This document shows positions 29,433 to 39,195 of a DNA stretch of 64,000 nt, in pieces (position 1 is the stretch's first letter; each line of letters begins with the position of its first letter). The translations under genes were made by a program, and so were the position numbers. The notes under the pieces are model-generated. The model saw only the letters and a list, made by a program, of their open reading frames with translations, did not search any database and was not told the origin of the DNA. The DNA comes from Alkalicoccobacillus murimartini (GTDB lineage: Bacteria; Bacillota; Bacilli; Bacillales; Bacillaceae_D): assembly GCF_030813245.1 (NCBI RefSeq), contig NZ_JAUSUA010000004.1:1-64000 (forward strand), in the 5' to 3' direction.

Positions 29433-30115
29433 CACGCATTGTGATACGTATTTAAAACCTTTGGAACATAGGCTCTTGTCTCTTTAAATGGTGGGATTCC
29501 ATTATATTTATCGACATTACCAGGTCCTGCATTATACGCAGCTAGAGCTTTTTCAATATCACCATTGTACTTCGTTAACATACTCTTGAGATACTTAGCT
29601 CCGCCTTGTATATTCTGCTCGGGATTAAATATATCTTTAACGCCTAAGCCTTTGGCCGTTGCTGGCATTAGTTGCATTAATCCAGATGCACCTGCATGAC
29701 TTTTAGCATTAGGGTTAAAATTTGATTCATTCTTTATGACCGCATACAATAACTTTGGATCAAGTGAAAACTTCTTAGCCGCCCCTTGGATAAGGTCATC
29801 AAATGGAGTCGACCCTTTACTACTTTTTACAGACGTCTGTTGTTCTACCTTTGAAGATTCCACTGCACTTGTTTTTTGAGAAGTGGAGATCTGATTCTGA
29901 AGGCTTTCAAACTTTTCTCTCGCAGCTTGTGATAAAAACAAATCACTTAAACCGGAAGAGGATGGTTGCAACGTCTGACTTGATAGTTGACTAGACAGAA
30001 TACTTGAAAATGAGTCTTCTGCGTTAGGAGAAGTTATATTTGTTTTATTGGCCCATGAAAGCTGCGTCTGATTTCTCATACTAAACAATTGATTCTTTAG
30101 TAATGCATAATCCAC
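29432..30115 (-). CDS. cwlQ: SLT-domain lytic transglycosylase, CwlQ/YjbJ-like
   Basis: 227 residues. Residues 1-105 are a low-complexity Ser/Gln-rich region; residues 110-225 are an SLT (lysozyme-like) domain with the catalytic Glu in AVIKNESNFNP, then GASGLMQLMPATA, NIQGGAKYLKSML and ALAAYNAGPGNV. It cleaves peptidoglycan glycan strands. No classical signal peptide is seen, as in YjbJ. GTG start; the ribosome site is weak. Position between yjbI and yjbK matches B. subtilis. Confidence 0.9.
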   Translation of the reverse strand: MDYALLKNQLFSMRNQTQLSWANKTNITSPNAEDSFSSILSSQLSSQTLQPSSSGLSDLFLSQAAREKFESLQNQISTSQKTSAVESSKVEQQTSVKSSKGSTPFDDLIQGAAKKFSLDPKLLYAVIKNESNFNPNAKSHAGASGLMQLMPATAKGLGVKDIFNPEQNIQGGAKYLKSMLTKYNGDIEKALAAYNAGPGNVDKYNGIPPFKETRAYVPKVLNTYHNA

Positions 30116-30309
30116 TTTTTTAGCCCCGTCTCATTCATTATATTAGTTTTACTATACCAAAGACCTAATTTATCGACAACCAATTTTTTCTACTTAATTT
30201 TTAAGATATCGTGTCTTCACACAATCTTCATAATGCGTACAGATTATTTGATGTTATACATTAAGGTTGCTACAATATAAAAAGAGGTTGACAAAAGGAG
30301 TTGTTTTAA

Positions 30310-30699
30310 ATGTCAGACCCTTCCAATACGCCTTATGAAGCACTTGGCGGTGAAGAGGTGCTATCTAAGTTGATTGACACCTTTTATTCTCATGTTTCCA
30401 ACCATACTCTATTATCGGATTTATTCCCTAAAGACTTAACAGAAACCGCCTATAAACAAAAACAATTCATGACACAATTTTTAGGAGGCCCTTCTCTTTA
30501 TACAGAAGAATTCGGTCATCCTATGTTACGAGCTAGACACCTTCCTTTTCCTATAACAGAAAAACATGCCGATGCATGGCTTGATTGCATGCAAAAAGCT
30601 TTAGATGAAATGGAAGTAGATCAAATCGTGCGCAATTATATGATGGAACGGTTAACACTAACGGCACATCATATGGTGAATCAACCAACTGCGCCTTAG
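30310..30699 (+). CDS. yjbI: Truncated (group II) haemoglobin YjbI
   Basis: 129 residues. Trunc-Hb II features: YEALGGEEVLSKLIDTFY at the start (Tyr and Gly-Gly motif), FLGGPSLY, and the proximal haem His in LRARHLPFPIT (about 77). Binds O2 or NO; in B. subtilis yjbI is co-transcribed with yjbH. Here it starts the same two-gene operon, 15 bp before spxH, with AAAGGAG before ATG. Confidence 0.95.
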   Translation: MSDPSNTPYEALGGEEVLSKLIDTFYSHVSNHTLLSDLFPKDLTETAYKQKQFMTQFLGGPSLYTEEFGHPMLRARHLPFPITEKHADAWLDCMQKALDEMEVDQIVRNYMMERLTLTAHHMVNQPTAP

Positions 30700-30714
30700 A
30701 AAGGAGAATGACCA

Positions 30715-31620
30715 TTGAATCCTCAAGAAACTTTAGCAGCGTGTGATGACAAACAGGGCGTTTGTGGTCTTATTCCCGGAGTATCCTATCAACCAAAACA
30801 ACAAAAACCGATAGAGATTTATACATTTATCGACCCCTTGTGCTCGGAGTGCTGGGCTATTGAACCCACACTTAAGAAGTTATATCTTGAATACGGTGCT
30901 TATTTTCGGATACGCGTATTATTAGCAGGAAAATTAAAAGTATGGAATGCTTGCCCATCCCTTGTGAAAACAAAAAAAGGTAAATCTTTTAAAGAACATC
31001 CTCCGGGTGCAAAAGGGATGTCGTGTGAGGGTTCGGTTGAGTTCGATGCTGAAGAACTAGAACCTTATCGTGCATCACTGGCGATTAAAGCAGCAGAACT
31101 TCAAGGTCCTCAAGCAGGGACGAGATTTTTGCGTAAACTAAGAGAATTCTTATTCCTGAAGAAATTGAATATAACGGATGAAAAAGTTTTACTAGCCTGT
31201 GCTGAGGCTGCTGGTCTTGATGTGGAATCATTTGAATTTGATCTGCACTCACCAACAGCCGCCAAAGCTCTTCAATGTGATGCAAAAACCACGAAGGAAA
31301 TGGATGTAGAGTCTGTTCCTACGTTTGTCTTTTTTAATGACAATGTGGAAGAAGAAGGAATGAAGGTATCAGGACAATACCCATACCATGTGTACGTCGA
31401 GATTTTAGAGAACATGCTTGGCTTCAAACCAGAACGAGCTGAACCAATTGGATTAGAGGGATTTTTGAAACAACACTCCTTTGTTGCCACAGTGGAGGTA
31501 GCAGCTGTGTTAGATATAAGTGAGGAGGAAGCAACGAAACACCTCAAGGCATTGCTTCTTCAGCAAAAAGTCGAAGCAGTACCTTATAAATACGGAACGT
31601 TTTGGCGCTACATCCAATAA
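30715..31620 (+). CDS. spxH: SpxH (YjbH), ClpXP adaptor for Spx
   Basis: 301 residues from TTG with AAAGGAG 8 nt upstream. DsbA-like thioredoxin fold: the CxxC is in DPLCSECWAIEP (about 38-50); the conserved VPTFVFFND (about 200) is the cis-Pro loop; a helical C-terminus follows. In B. subtilis YjbH delivers Spx to ClpXP and aggregates under disulfide stress. Its substrate gene spx is 5 kb away. Neighbouring yjbI, pepF and coiA keep the known order. Confidence 0.93.
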   Translation: MNPQETLAACDDKQGVCGLIPGVSYQPKQQKPIEIYTFIDPLCSECWAIEPTLKKLYLEYGAYFRIRVLLAGKLKVWNACPSLVKTKKGKSFKEHPPGAKGMSCEGSVEFDAEELEPYRASLAIKAAELQGPQAGTRFLRKLREFLFLKKLNITDEKVLLACAEAAGLDVESFEFDLHSPTAAKALQCDAKTTKEMDVESVPTFVFFNDNVEEEGMKVSGQYPYHVYVEILENMLGFKPERAEPIGLEGFLKQHSFVATVEVAAVLDISEEEATKHLKALLLQQKVEAVPYKYGTFWRYIQ

Positions 31621-31658
31621 TGATTAATGGTCTGAACACATGGCCAGTCTCATATAAT

Positions 31659-31696
31659 AAAAACAGGGCACCCAGTAGTCGGGGCCCTGTTTTTTG
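31659..31696 (+). terminator. Terminator of the yjbI-spxH operon
   Basis: AAAACAGGGC and GCCCTGTTTT form a stem with an internal CACCC/GTCGGG pairing, followed by six T residues. Confidence 0.9.
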
Positions 31697-31720
31697 TCAA
31701 TGTATAAAGGAGCTGAAAGC

Positions 31721-31900
31721 ATGAAAGTACTTGCCTGGGCTGGTCGAATCAGCCTCATTCTTGCTGCTTTTGTTCTATATATGCTTGGGTTAATGAAAGT
31801 TATACCAGTGCTTATAGGTGGCTTGTTTTTATTCGCCTCAATCCTATTCGCGCTTTACCCAGCAAAAAAAACAAATCGATTTAAAGGATTTCGTCCTTAA
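31721..31900 (+). CDS. 59-residue two-span membrane protein
   Basis: Start ATG 31721 with AAAGGAG 8 nt upstream; an upstream in-frame ATG lies at the terminator edge and lacks a ribosome site. Two hydrophobic helices (VLAWAGRISLILAAFVLY at the start and VIPVLIGGLFLFASILFAL) and a basic tail NRFKGFRP. The stop codon overlaps that of pepF (TTAA shared). Family not recognised. Confidence 0.7.
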   Translation: MKVLAWAGRISLILAAFVLYMLGLMKVIPVLIGGLFLFASILFALYPAKKTNRFKGFRP

Positions 31901-33699
31901 TCATTTATGAGTTGTTCAATTTGATCGAGTGTCGTTTCAAATAATTTCATTGCCTGTTCAACCGGTTCAGAGGTTGTCATGTCTACCCCTGCCTTTTTTA
32001 ACATTTGAATCGGATAATCCGAACTTCCTGTTTTCAAAAAGTCAATGAATCGATCAACGGCCGGCTGACCCTCCTCCAATATTTGCTTGGATAACGCAGC
32101 TGCTGCACTATATCCCGTAGCATACTGGAAAACGTAGAAATTGTAATAAAAATGTGGAATCCTTGCCCATTCGAATCCGATCTCTTTATCCACTACCATG
32201 TCTGGACCATAATACTTAACATTTAATTCGTAATACATTTGAGTTAACTCTTCCGCAGTTAAAGCTCCTCCACCTTCTACTTTTTCATGAATCATTTGTT
32301 CAAACTCAGCAAACATCGTTTGACGGAAAACTGTTCCTCTGAATCCCTCAAGAAAGTAGTTAAGAATATAGAGCTTTTTCTCCTTCTCCTCTAACGTTTG
32401 AATCATATGATGGTGCAACAGGGACTCGTTTAATGTCGAGGCAACCTCAGCAACAAAGATTGTATAATCTCCATATAGGTACGGCTGCGTTCTCCGTGTA
32501 TAATCACTGTGCATACTGTGTCCAAATTCGTGAGCAAGCGTAAAAAGATTGTCCACATCATCTTGCCAATTCATCAAAATAAATGGTTTTGTGCCATACG
32601 CTCCTGAAGAATAAGCTCCGCTTCTTTTTCCTTTATTCTCATGAATGTCTACCCATCTATCTTCAAATCCTTGTGTTAGTCTCTCGACATACTCCTCGCC
32701 AAGCGGCTTGACGGCTTCAATTACCTTCTGTTTGGCTTCTTCATATGACACTTGAAACTCTACATCTTTAATGATAGGTGTGTATAAGTCATACATATGT
32801 AGCTCATCTACACCTAAACATTTCTTTCGAAGCTTAACATAACGGTGTAATAAAGGCAGATGGTCTTCAACTGTTGATATCAGCTGATCATACACACCTA
32901 CTGGAATATGAGTTTCTGATAAAGCTGCCTCTCTTGCACTTGCATAGTTTCTAGATTGAGCGTTAAAAATATCACTCTTTACCTGTCCACTTAATGTAGC
33001 CGCAAAGGTGTTTTTGTATTGCTCATACGTAGCATAAACGGCTTCAAATGCGGCCTTTCGAACATCACGATCTTCGCTTTGTAACAATGATACAAAACGA
33101 CCATGTGTAATTTGGACTTCCTCGCCTTTTTCATTCTTTATCGAAGGAAACGCTAGGTCTGCATTATTAAGTGCGCCATATGCTTGGCTAGACGTATTTA
33201 ATGCTTCTTTTGCTCTAGCAAGCAACTCCTCTTCCCTTTCTGAAAGAATGTGCTCACGCTGTTTTCTTAATTGATCAAATAGATGAGAGAACAACTGAAG
33301 ATCTTTATGTTCTGTTACAAAACGATCTAAAGTGGCAGGGTCCATGGCTAAAAGCTCTGGAGTAATATATGAAGCTCTCTGCTCAAACAAGGATACGAGT
33401 CCATATGCCTTGTCTTGAAGTGCAGAATAATAGGAGTTCCCTGTATCTTGGTCATGTCTCATATGAGCATATGTAAATATTTGACCAAGTTTCTCTTGTA
33501 ATTCTAATTGTTTTGATAAGGCAAGATACAACGTCTCAGCAGATTCACTAAGTTTATTTCGAAAACCATCAATCTCAGATACTTGCTCCTTGAATGTAGT
33601 TGCTGATTGCTCCCACTCTGTGTCACTTTTAAAAATTGATTCCAAATCCCATGTATCATTCACAGGAACTTCATGTCTTTCAACAATTTTAGTAGACAA
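31897..33699 (-). CDS. pepF: Oligoendopeptidase F
   Basis: 600 residues from TTG 33699 (MSTKIVERHEVPVND), 8 nt from GGAGG; TTG 15 nt upstream is in frame but overlaps the ribosome site. M3 metallopeptidase: zinc motif HEFGHSMH (about 380), with the downstream Glu in AEVASTLNE. It is cytoplasmic and cleaves short peptides; overproduction affects sporulation in B. subtilis. Same order pepF-coiA-mecA as in B. subtilis. Confidence 0.95.
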   Translation of the reverse strand: MSTKIVERHEVPVNDTWDLESIFKSDTEWEQSATTFKEQVSEIDGFRNKLSESAETLYLALSKQLELQEKLGQIFTYAHMRHDQDTGNSYYSALQDKAYGLVSLFEQRASYITPELLAMDPATLDRFVTEHKDLQLFSHLFDQLRKQREHILSEREEELLARAKEALNTSSQAYGALNNADLAFPSIKNEKGEEVQITHGRFVSLLQSEDRDVRKAAFEAVYATYEQYKNTFAATLSGQVKSDIFNAQSRNYASAREAALSETHIPVGVYDQLISTVEDHLPLLHRYVKLRKKCLGVDELHMYDLYTPIIKDVEFQVSYEEAKQKVIEAVKPLGEEYVERLTQGFEDRWVDIHENKGKRSGAYSSGAYGTKPFILMNWQDDVDNLFTLAHEFGHSMHSDYTRRTQPYLYGDYTIFVAEVASTLNESLLHHHMIQTLEEKEKKLYILNYFLEGFRGTVFRQTMFAEFEQMIHEKVEGGGALTAEELTQMYYELNVKYYGPDMVVDKEIGFEWARIPHFYYNFYVFQYATGYSAAAALSKQILEEGQPAVDRFIDFLKTGSSDYPIQMLKKAGVDMTTSEPVEQAMKLFETTLDQIEQLIND

Positions 33700-33757
33700 A
33701 TGGTACACCTCCAATAGACTAGCTCAAACGTAATCCCTTTTATTGAGCTTAGTTCTA

Positions 33758-34972
33758 TTATCTCTGAAAATGAAGACCATTGGGAGTATTTTGTTTTATA
33801 TTTGCAAGAGATTGATCCATTTCATTCGCTTGTTCTACAGTTTTAGGTAACGAGATTGGCTTTAAGTAAAGATAATCTCCGTTAGTGAGTTTCTCAACTA
33901 TTGCAAATGAAACAAGAAGCTGAATATATTCAAACACCATTTGACTAATCATTTCCGTTAAGTCTAGCTGCAAATGGTCTCGAAAGGTAATGACACCACG
34001 CATTATAAAAGGAGTTAATTGATCCTCAAGTGTATTTAGAGAAAAGGGTTGATGAAGTGTTAAGTGATGAGAGATTTGTAGGAGCAGGAGAGTTTGCCAT
34101 ACATATGGCGAGGTTTTAATATAATGCTGAACTGAGATAAACCATCCAGCTTCACAAGGGAATTGTCCAGGTGGGATACGGTGTTGATACAACAATTTTT
34201 TGAGGAGTAATTCGCTTTTTGACGGATGAGGATGAAAACATTGGTACCGCCAATTCTTTTTTATTTTAAGCCATGACTTCATTGTATTAGATGTGCTTTC
34301 ATTTGGAGTCAGTAGTTCTTTCATCGAAAAAGAATGTGATTTTTTTACAGTGAGTTCGGCTAAAGCCTTTGTAGCAGAATATGAGGTTATCTGTTGCATG
34401 AGTCCCCACGATGTTGATTCCGAGCAGTAATATGTTAAGTAAGCCTGATCTACAGGATTAAATCTAGCTGCATTCCATTCAAATCCAAGAATCTGATACA
34501 AATCTGTTTGTTTTCGCCGTAATCGATTACCACCAAGTATCCAAATTGGGGTTATTCCCATACGGTAATAGCCTTTTGTCCGTTCAGCATATAATTCCTC
34601 TGATAAGGAGGAACACTGATATTCAATGGCAATTAACTTTCCATTAACCCTACATAGTACATCTGGTCGTTGCTGAATAAGTGGGAGATACATTTCCAAA
34701 GCTGCGCTTATTCCTTGGTTCATTAACCAATGGTATATATCGAGCTTTCCTTTGAGGTGATAGGAGGATTCAGGTTCGTACGGGATGCGGCACGATTGAT
34801 CTTGAACATGCGCAAAATGCCATTGGCGTTTTGAACCTAACTTTAATATGAGAGAAGAATAACAAACGGGACATTTAAACTGTTGTTTTTTTCGTAAATT
34901 CTTTAATTCACTTTCAAACCATTTATCAGCCATAGATATTTTTGTTCCGTCCTCTAGGACAGCTGTTAACAT
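33758..34972 (-). CDS. coiA: Competence protein CoiA-like
   Basis: 404 residues. N-terminal zinc-ribbon-like part with CPVCYSSLILKLG and HFAH (about 38-60), then the CoiA nuclease-like core PESSYHLKGKLDIYHWL, RPDVLCRVNGKLIAIEYQCSSLS (cited as RPDVL and IAIEYQCS), the last being a restriction-endonuclease-type E-x-Q motif. The C-terminal half is less conserved. CoiA is needed for recombination of transforming DNA. It lies just after mecA, the competence regulator. Confidence 0.88.
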   Translation of the reverse strand: MLTAVLEDGTKISMADKWFESELKNLRKKQQFKCPVCYSSLILKLGSKRQWHFAHVQDQSCRIPYEPESSYHLKGKLDIYHWLMNQGISAALEMYLPLIQQRPDVLCRVNGKLIAIEYQCSSLSEELYAERTKGYYRMGITPIWILGGNRLRRKQTDLYQILGFEWNAARFNPVDQAYLTYYCSESTSWGLMQQITSYSATKALAELTVKKSHSFSMKELLTPNESTSNTMKSWLKIKKNWRYQCFHPHPSKSELLLKKLLYQHRIPPGQFPCEAGWFISVQHYIKTSPYVWQTLLLLQISHHLTLHQPFSLNTLEDQLTPFIMRGVITFRDHLQLDLTEMISQMVFEYIQLLVSFAIVEKLTNGDYLYLKPISLPKTVEQANEMDQSLANIKQNTPNGLHFQR

Positions 34973-35024
34973 AGATTCACCTCCACCTCTAGACTTTTCG
35001 ACATAATGTCGTTAAATCCTCTTT

Positions 35025-35066
35025 AAAAACAAAAAAACAGCAAAGGAAATGATCCCATGCTGTTTC
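35025..35066 (-). terminator. Terminator of mecA
   Basis: AACAGCA and TGCTGTT around a 15-nt loop are followed by a T-rich tract on the minus strand, 6 bp past the mecA stop. Confidence 0.75.
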
Positions 35067-35071
35067 TGCTA

Positions 35072-35725
35072 TTATCTCATTGCAAATTGACTGCGTAATG
35101 CTCCTAATGCTTCTGCTTCTAGAATACATTTTCCATATTCCTGTACACGATGAATTGTAATATCAGATTCAAATCCATATTCTAAAATATGGCTGAGCAT
35201 ATTATCCTGTTCATCTTCAGAGTATTGTTCATCATCGAATAAAATATGCAGGAAGTATTGTCCTTCAAAGTGAAACAATCTGTTGTCTAGATTTGGACCA
35301 ACAAAGCTGTGGCTTAAATCAATGATGTCCTCAAAGTCACGGAATCCTATCATTAGTTCAAGCGGTTCGCTTTCTCCTTCATCCTGTTCTAAAACCTGTG
35401 ATACTTCATCAGAAGTCTGGCTATCCTCATCAAGGCTGTTCTTATCTTTCCAGTCAGGTACCTCAAGTTTCATGTTACCATCCGATACTTGACCTCGAGT
35501 AACAAGAATCTCAAGACCTCGGTCAAGAGCGTGAACTTGTATCCATAATGGACCATCTAATTCAAAATCATCACGATTATTAGCTTCATTCATCATTTCA
35601 AAGAAGAGCTCTTCTCCACGCTCACGATTATACCAGATTTCATCTCGTTCAAAACCTCTTGATTCTATATCTTTATACGTAATAAAAAATTTAATGGTCG
35701 TGTCATTAACGCGTTCGATTTCCAT
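35072..35725 (-). CDS. mecA: Adaptor protein MecA
   Basis: 217 residues. N-terminal domain MEIERVNDTTIKFFITYKDIESRGF (seen as MEIERVNDTTIKF) binds targets; an acidic Ser/Glu linker (about 85-120) and C-terminal domain (LMIGFRDFEDIIDLSHSF region) that binds ClpC. MecA targets ComK and others to ClpCP. GGAGGAGAG lies before ATG. Transcribed with its own terminator between spx and coiA. Confidence 0.96.
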   Translation of the reverse strand: MEIERVNDTTIKFFITYKDIESRGFERDEIWYNRERGEELFFEMMNEANNRDDFELDGPLWIQVHALDRGLEILVTRGQVSDGNMKLEVPDWKDKNSLDEDSQTSDEVSQVLEQDEGESEPLELMIGFRDFEDIIDLSHSFVGPNLDNRLFHFEGQYFLHILFDDEQYSEDEQDNMLSHILEYGFESDITIHRVQEYGKCILEAEALGALRSQFAMR

Positions 35726-35983
35726 AATCGCTCTCCTCCGATCATTGCTCTAAGCAGGTTTACTGCTTGAGTGCGTATAGTTACACTTTACCCTTTGAAC
35801 TAAACAATTAACCTTACCAATTCAGTTCAAAGTGACTTTCTTCTATTTTATGATAAAACGTACTAAAAAGGAATTATAAAAACAGATTTTTCGAAAAACA
35901 ATCTTCGTTGATCTAATTCCTAATGTAGTACCCTATTTTCCTTGAAAGGCTTTCTACTGTCAAGTCATGCGATCTAAAAAAAT

Positions 35984-36014
35984 AAAACCTCCTACATATT
36001 TCTGTAGAAGGTTT
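35984..36014 (-). terminator. Terminator of spx
   Basis: AAACCTCCTACA and TGTAGAAGGTTT pair with one mismatch around a TATTTC loop; T-rich DNA follows on the minus strand. The 250 bp between this and the mecA start hold no supported gene. Confidence 0.85.
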
Positions 36015-36018
36015 ACTA

Positions 36019-36453
<435 letters not shown>

Positions 36454-36684
36454 CTAACAATGTGAACATTTGTCTATGCACCTTTTATTATACAGAAATT
36501 GCAGCTAAAAGTATATAGAAGGTTACAAAAAAGTTATACAAAACTTCTACAGCTTACTCAACATTGCTGATGGTATGTACCTATAGTGATAAATACCCTA
36601 TCAGTTTTGTTGTTAAACCTATTATACTAAAATTCTTTTTAAACAAAAATGTTTATAAAGTGATTTACAACTTGTTACTTAATT

Positions 36685-36710
36685 CAAAAAAAACCGCCAC
36701 AATTGGCGGA
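36685..36710 (-). terminator. Terminator after the 46-residue gene
   Basis: CCGCC/GGCGG with a 6-nt loop is followed by eight T residues on the minus strand, 4 bp past the small gene's stop. The remaining 270 bp up to spx are AT-rich and presumably hold the spx promoters. Confidence 0.85.
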
Positions 36711-36713
36711 AGG

Positions 36714-36854
36714 TTATGCACTAAACTTATTATATGAGTGTGGTGACGGACTTTTAGCAGTGCCTTTTTTCCAATTGTCTACATTTTTCTTTAGAAGATC
36801 TTTAAGCATGTCTTTTTTCTTCTTTTGCTGTTTTGCTTTTTCTTTATTCTTCAA
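36714..36854 (-). CDS. 46-residue Lys-rich basic protein
   Basis: From TTG 36854: the first 24 residues are almost all Lys, Gln and Glu (KNKEKAKQQKKKKDMLKDLL), then NVDNWKKGTAKSPSPHSYNKFSA. AAGGTGGTG lies 6 nt before the TTG. It begins 15 bp after the yjbC stop and ends at a strong terminator, so it is the last gene of the yjbC transcript. No family recognised. The coding call rests on ribosome site, terminator and phase. Confidence 0.55.
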   Translation of the reverse strand: MKNKEKAKQQKKKKDMLKDLLKKNVDNWKKGTAKSPSPHSYNKFSA

Positions 36855-36868
36855 TTGAAACACCACCT

Positions 36869-37444
36869 TCAGCCATTTGGCGATTTTTCTCGTTCCTTAA
36901 CAGAATGATTAAAGGTTACGGCCTGATCAACAGCATCATAGGACTGACCATAAAGGTCTTTATCTTTATACGTATGAATCGTTTCGTAGGTATGTTTCAT
37001 CTTTTCATAAATACTATGCTCTGATTCATCTGTAGGTGACCAGTAGAGAATCTCTAGCTCATTAACTTGATTCGTTGCTAACGATTTTTTTCGATACCCA
37101 ACAGATTGGGCATGTGTAAAGCCTTCTCTCTCATAAAATCGATTGCGTTTAACCGTATCCGTATCTTCGTAATCAACTGGTTCTACTTCAAGAATAATCG
37201 GTTTGTTTTTATCCTTAAGCTTTTGTAACAGCTGTTTTCCCAGACCTTGTCCTCGAGCATTCTTAGATACAAATAAATAATCGACAAAAACAAAATCGTC
37301 TGTTTCTACAAACATTATAACATGATTTTGTCCTTCATCTTTATAGTAAATATCTGCCTTCTCTTTTAAAAGAAGCTCCATATGCTCCTTAGACTTCATT
37401 TCTTCAATTGGAAAATATTTACTTAGCTTTTCATACCAGCTCAT
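36869..37444 (-). CDS. yjbC: GNAT acetyltransferase YjbC
   Basis: 191 residues. GNAT fold: VIMFVETDDFVFVDYLFVSK strand pair (cited as VDYLFVSK), the acetyl-CoA loop RGQGLGKQLLQ (about 65-75), then EVEPVD and FYEREGF. The C-terminal 60 residues (LEILYWSPTDES, ETIHTYKDKDLYG) are specific to the YjbC group. In B. subtilis yjbC lies just upstream of spx; here the 46-residue gene and a terminator separate them. Confidence 0.88.
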   Translation of the reverse strand: MSWYEKLSKYFPIEEMKSKEHMELLLKEKADIYYKDEGQNHVIMFVETDDFVFVDYLFVSKNARGQGLGKQLLQKLKDKNKPIILEVEPVDYEDTDTVKRNRFYEREGFTHAQSVGYRKKSLATNQVNELEILYWSPTDESEHSIYEKMKHTYETIHTYKDKDLYGQSYDAVDQAVTFNHSVKEREKSPNG

Positions 37445-37537
37445 ATTTATAGCTCCTCCACTTTTCTTAACGCACGTGTCCTATAGTATATTCCTTTTTA
37501 TCAAGAACTATAAACGTGAAATATAAGAAGAGCTGAC

Positions 37538-37571
37538 AAAAAACAGCACTCTCATTTTTAGAGTGCTGTTC
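37538..37571 (-). terminator. Terminator of the HTH/glycosidase operon
   Basis: ACAGCACTCT and AGAGTGCTGT with a 7-nt loop, then TTTTTTG on the minus strand, 7 bp past the stop. Confidence 0.9.
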
Positions 37572-37577
37572 CTATGG

Positions 37578-38792
37578 TTAAGGTGAGTAATTTACACCTT
37601 GAGTATAATTGTTTCCGGCATCCCATAATAAAAATTCAGTAATACCTTCTTCTTTTAAGCCTCTTATTTGATCTTCGACTTGTTCCTTACCATACGGTTG
37701 CCAATCACCATCAGGTAAATAACTTGCTGTAAAATCTTGAATCCAAGGTCTTGAGGTTGGTCCATCCTCTAATTCTGAAAGAAGTTCATTTTCTACTTTG
37801 GCATATTCTTTTGACATCTCATAAGGATAAAGATCTGGTTTATCAATACCAAAATAAGAAGTCCAATGACTTGGGTAGATCATAGATGAAATGACATCTA
37901 CATTGTCAGAGATACCAAGGAAGCTCTGTCCGATACCAGGTGCATATTCAACTGTTGCAGCATAGCCAAAAATATCAACAGAAACATCGACATCGTAAGC
38001 AGATAACTCCTCATTAGCATATGCAACAAAGTCGTTCACTGCCGTGACACGTCGGTGGATATTATCACCGTCGCCGCCTTCATAATTTCCAGTTTCATAT
38101 TCAAGATCTTCATCTCGATTTTCAAATCCTTCTGGGAACCGAACATAATCGAATTGAATTTCTTGGAACCCCATTTTGGCTGCTTCTTCAGCGATGTCAA
38201 CATTGTATTCCCAAACTTCTTCAAGGAACGGGTTGACAAAGGCTTCTCCGCGTCGGTTTTTCCAAACCTTCCCGTTTTCTTGGAAGGATAACTCTGGACG
38301 TTCTTCAGCTAAAACAGTATCTTTAAATACGACGATACGAGCAATTGGATAAATATCGTTCTCTTCCAACACATTAAACATTTCTTCTGGATCACTTATG
38401 TAATTCTTAGCAATATCATAAAATGGTGAATCTTCATCTGGACGGTATGTAAGGTGCCCGTTATCCTCTTTAATATCAATAACCATGCTGTTCAGTTCAG
38501 TATCATTTAGCATGTTGACTAACGTATTAAACCGTTCACCACCTGCTGAATTCCCTGTCACGTAAATCCCTTTAACACCATCTTCAGGGTATGCAAAGTC
38601 ACGATCAGAGCTATGCACAAATCGAGCTAACCGATCCGGGAGTTCGTAGGCATGTTTGCCTGTTAATTTATGCTCAAAATCTTGAGCCACATGCTCCGCT
38701 TCTGTATCTGCGTGCGCTACAAAAGATGTTCCAATGACTGCAGTTACACTAAGTGTCAAGACTGTAACGGTTCGTTTCCACACTGTTCCCAC
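37578..38792 (-). CDS. Secreted putative glycoside hydrolase (DUF4015 type)
   Basis: 404 residues. Signal peptide WKRTVTVLTLSVTAVIG...VAHA with likely cleavage after AHA (about 28). The rest is a TIM-barrel-like chain: GVKGIYVTGNSAGG (about 75), VIDIKEDNGHLTY, IARIVVFKD, FQEIQFDYVRFPEG (about 205), DVSVDIFGY, DVISSMIYPSHW and PWIQDFTASY, matching the putative glycosyl hydrolase family PF13200. The Asp in QFDYVRFP is a likely active-site residue. GTG 38792 or GTG 38783 may start it; the latter is better spaced from AAAGG. Cell-wall or exopolysaccharide target unknown. Confidence 0.85.
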   Translation of the reverse strand: MGTVWKRTVTVLTLSVTAVIGTSFVAHADTEAEHVAQDFEHKLTGKHAYELPDRLARFVHSSDRDFAYPEDGVKGIYVTGNSAGGERFNTLVNMLNDTELNSMVIDIKEDNGHLTYRPDEDSPFYDIAKNYISDPEEMFNVLEENDIYPIARIVVFKDTVLAEERPELSFQENGKVWKNRRGEAFVNPFLEEVWEYNVDIAEEAAKMGFQEIQFDYVRFPEGFENRDEDLEYETGNYEGGDGDNIHRRVTAVNDFVAYANEELSAYDVDVSVDIFGYAATVEYAPGIGQSFLGISDNVDVISSMIYPSHWTSYFGIDKPDLYPYEMSKEYAKVENELLSELEDGPTSRPWIQDFTASYLPDGDWQPYGKEQVEDQIRGLKEEGITEFLLWDAGNNYTQGVNYSP

Positions 38793-38809
38793 TGCCTTTC
38801 TATTTTGTA

Positions 38810-39040
38810 TTAATCCTCATCCTTTGCATCCCAATCTTCAGGGATTGGCTCGTTCATTTCTGCTTCAGCTATTTTTCGTTTTAACTCAAGCTGTTCTTTG
38901 TGCCAGGAAAAATCATTTTTGTTGAACACATACTCTTCGCCATTTTGAAAAGCCTTAATATTTCCTAATGCAAGCTGTTGTTTGATGTATTCGACTGGCA
39001 AATTTAAATAACTAGCTAATTCTTCAATTGAAATATACAT
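38810..39040 (-). CDS. Excisionase-like small DNA-binding protein
   Basis: 76 residues from ATG 39040, 6 nt from GGAGG. Residues 1-50 read as a winged-helix of the MerR/excisionase type: MYISIEELASYLNLPVEYI, then ALGNIKAFQNGEEYVFN. The C-terminus is acidic. It precedes the secreted glycosidase gene by 17 bp in one transcript and could regulate it; no integrase is nearby, so phage origin is not supported. Confidence 0.75.
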   Translation of the reverse strand: MYISIEELASYLNLPVEYIKQQLALGNIKAFQNGEEYVFNKNDFSWHKEQLELKRKIAEAEMNEPIPEDWDAKDED

Positions 39041-39163
39041 GTCCATCCTCCAAGCCGAGTATATCGTTTTTTTAGGTTTTACGACACCCATCATGGATAA
39101 ATATAGAATTTTACGTATTTCATATAGGTTACCCTTTTCCTTAAAATACATGTCAATAATACA

Positions 39164-39190
39164 AAGAAAAGCCTGCCTAATTTAGGCAGA
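39164..39190 (-). terminator. Terminator of the hemolysin III gene
   Basis: CTGCCTAA and TTTAGGCAG form a tight hairpin followed by CTTTTC on the minus strand, 6 bp past the stop. Confidence 0.75.
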
Positions 39191-39195
39191 CTTGC

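Noticed and set aside
38810-39040. Prophage excisionase
   Set aside because: The protein is excisionase-like only in its fold; no integrase, attachment site or phage gene lies nearby.
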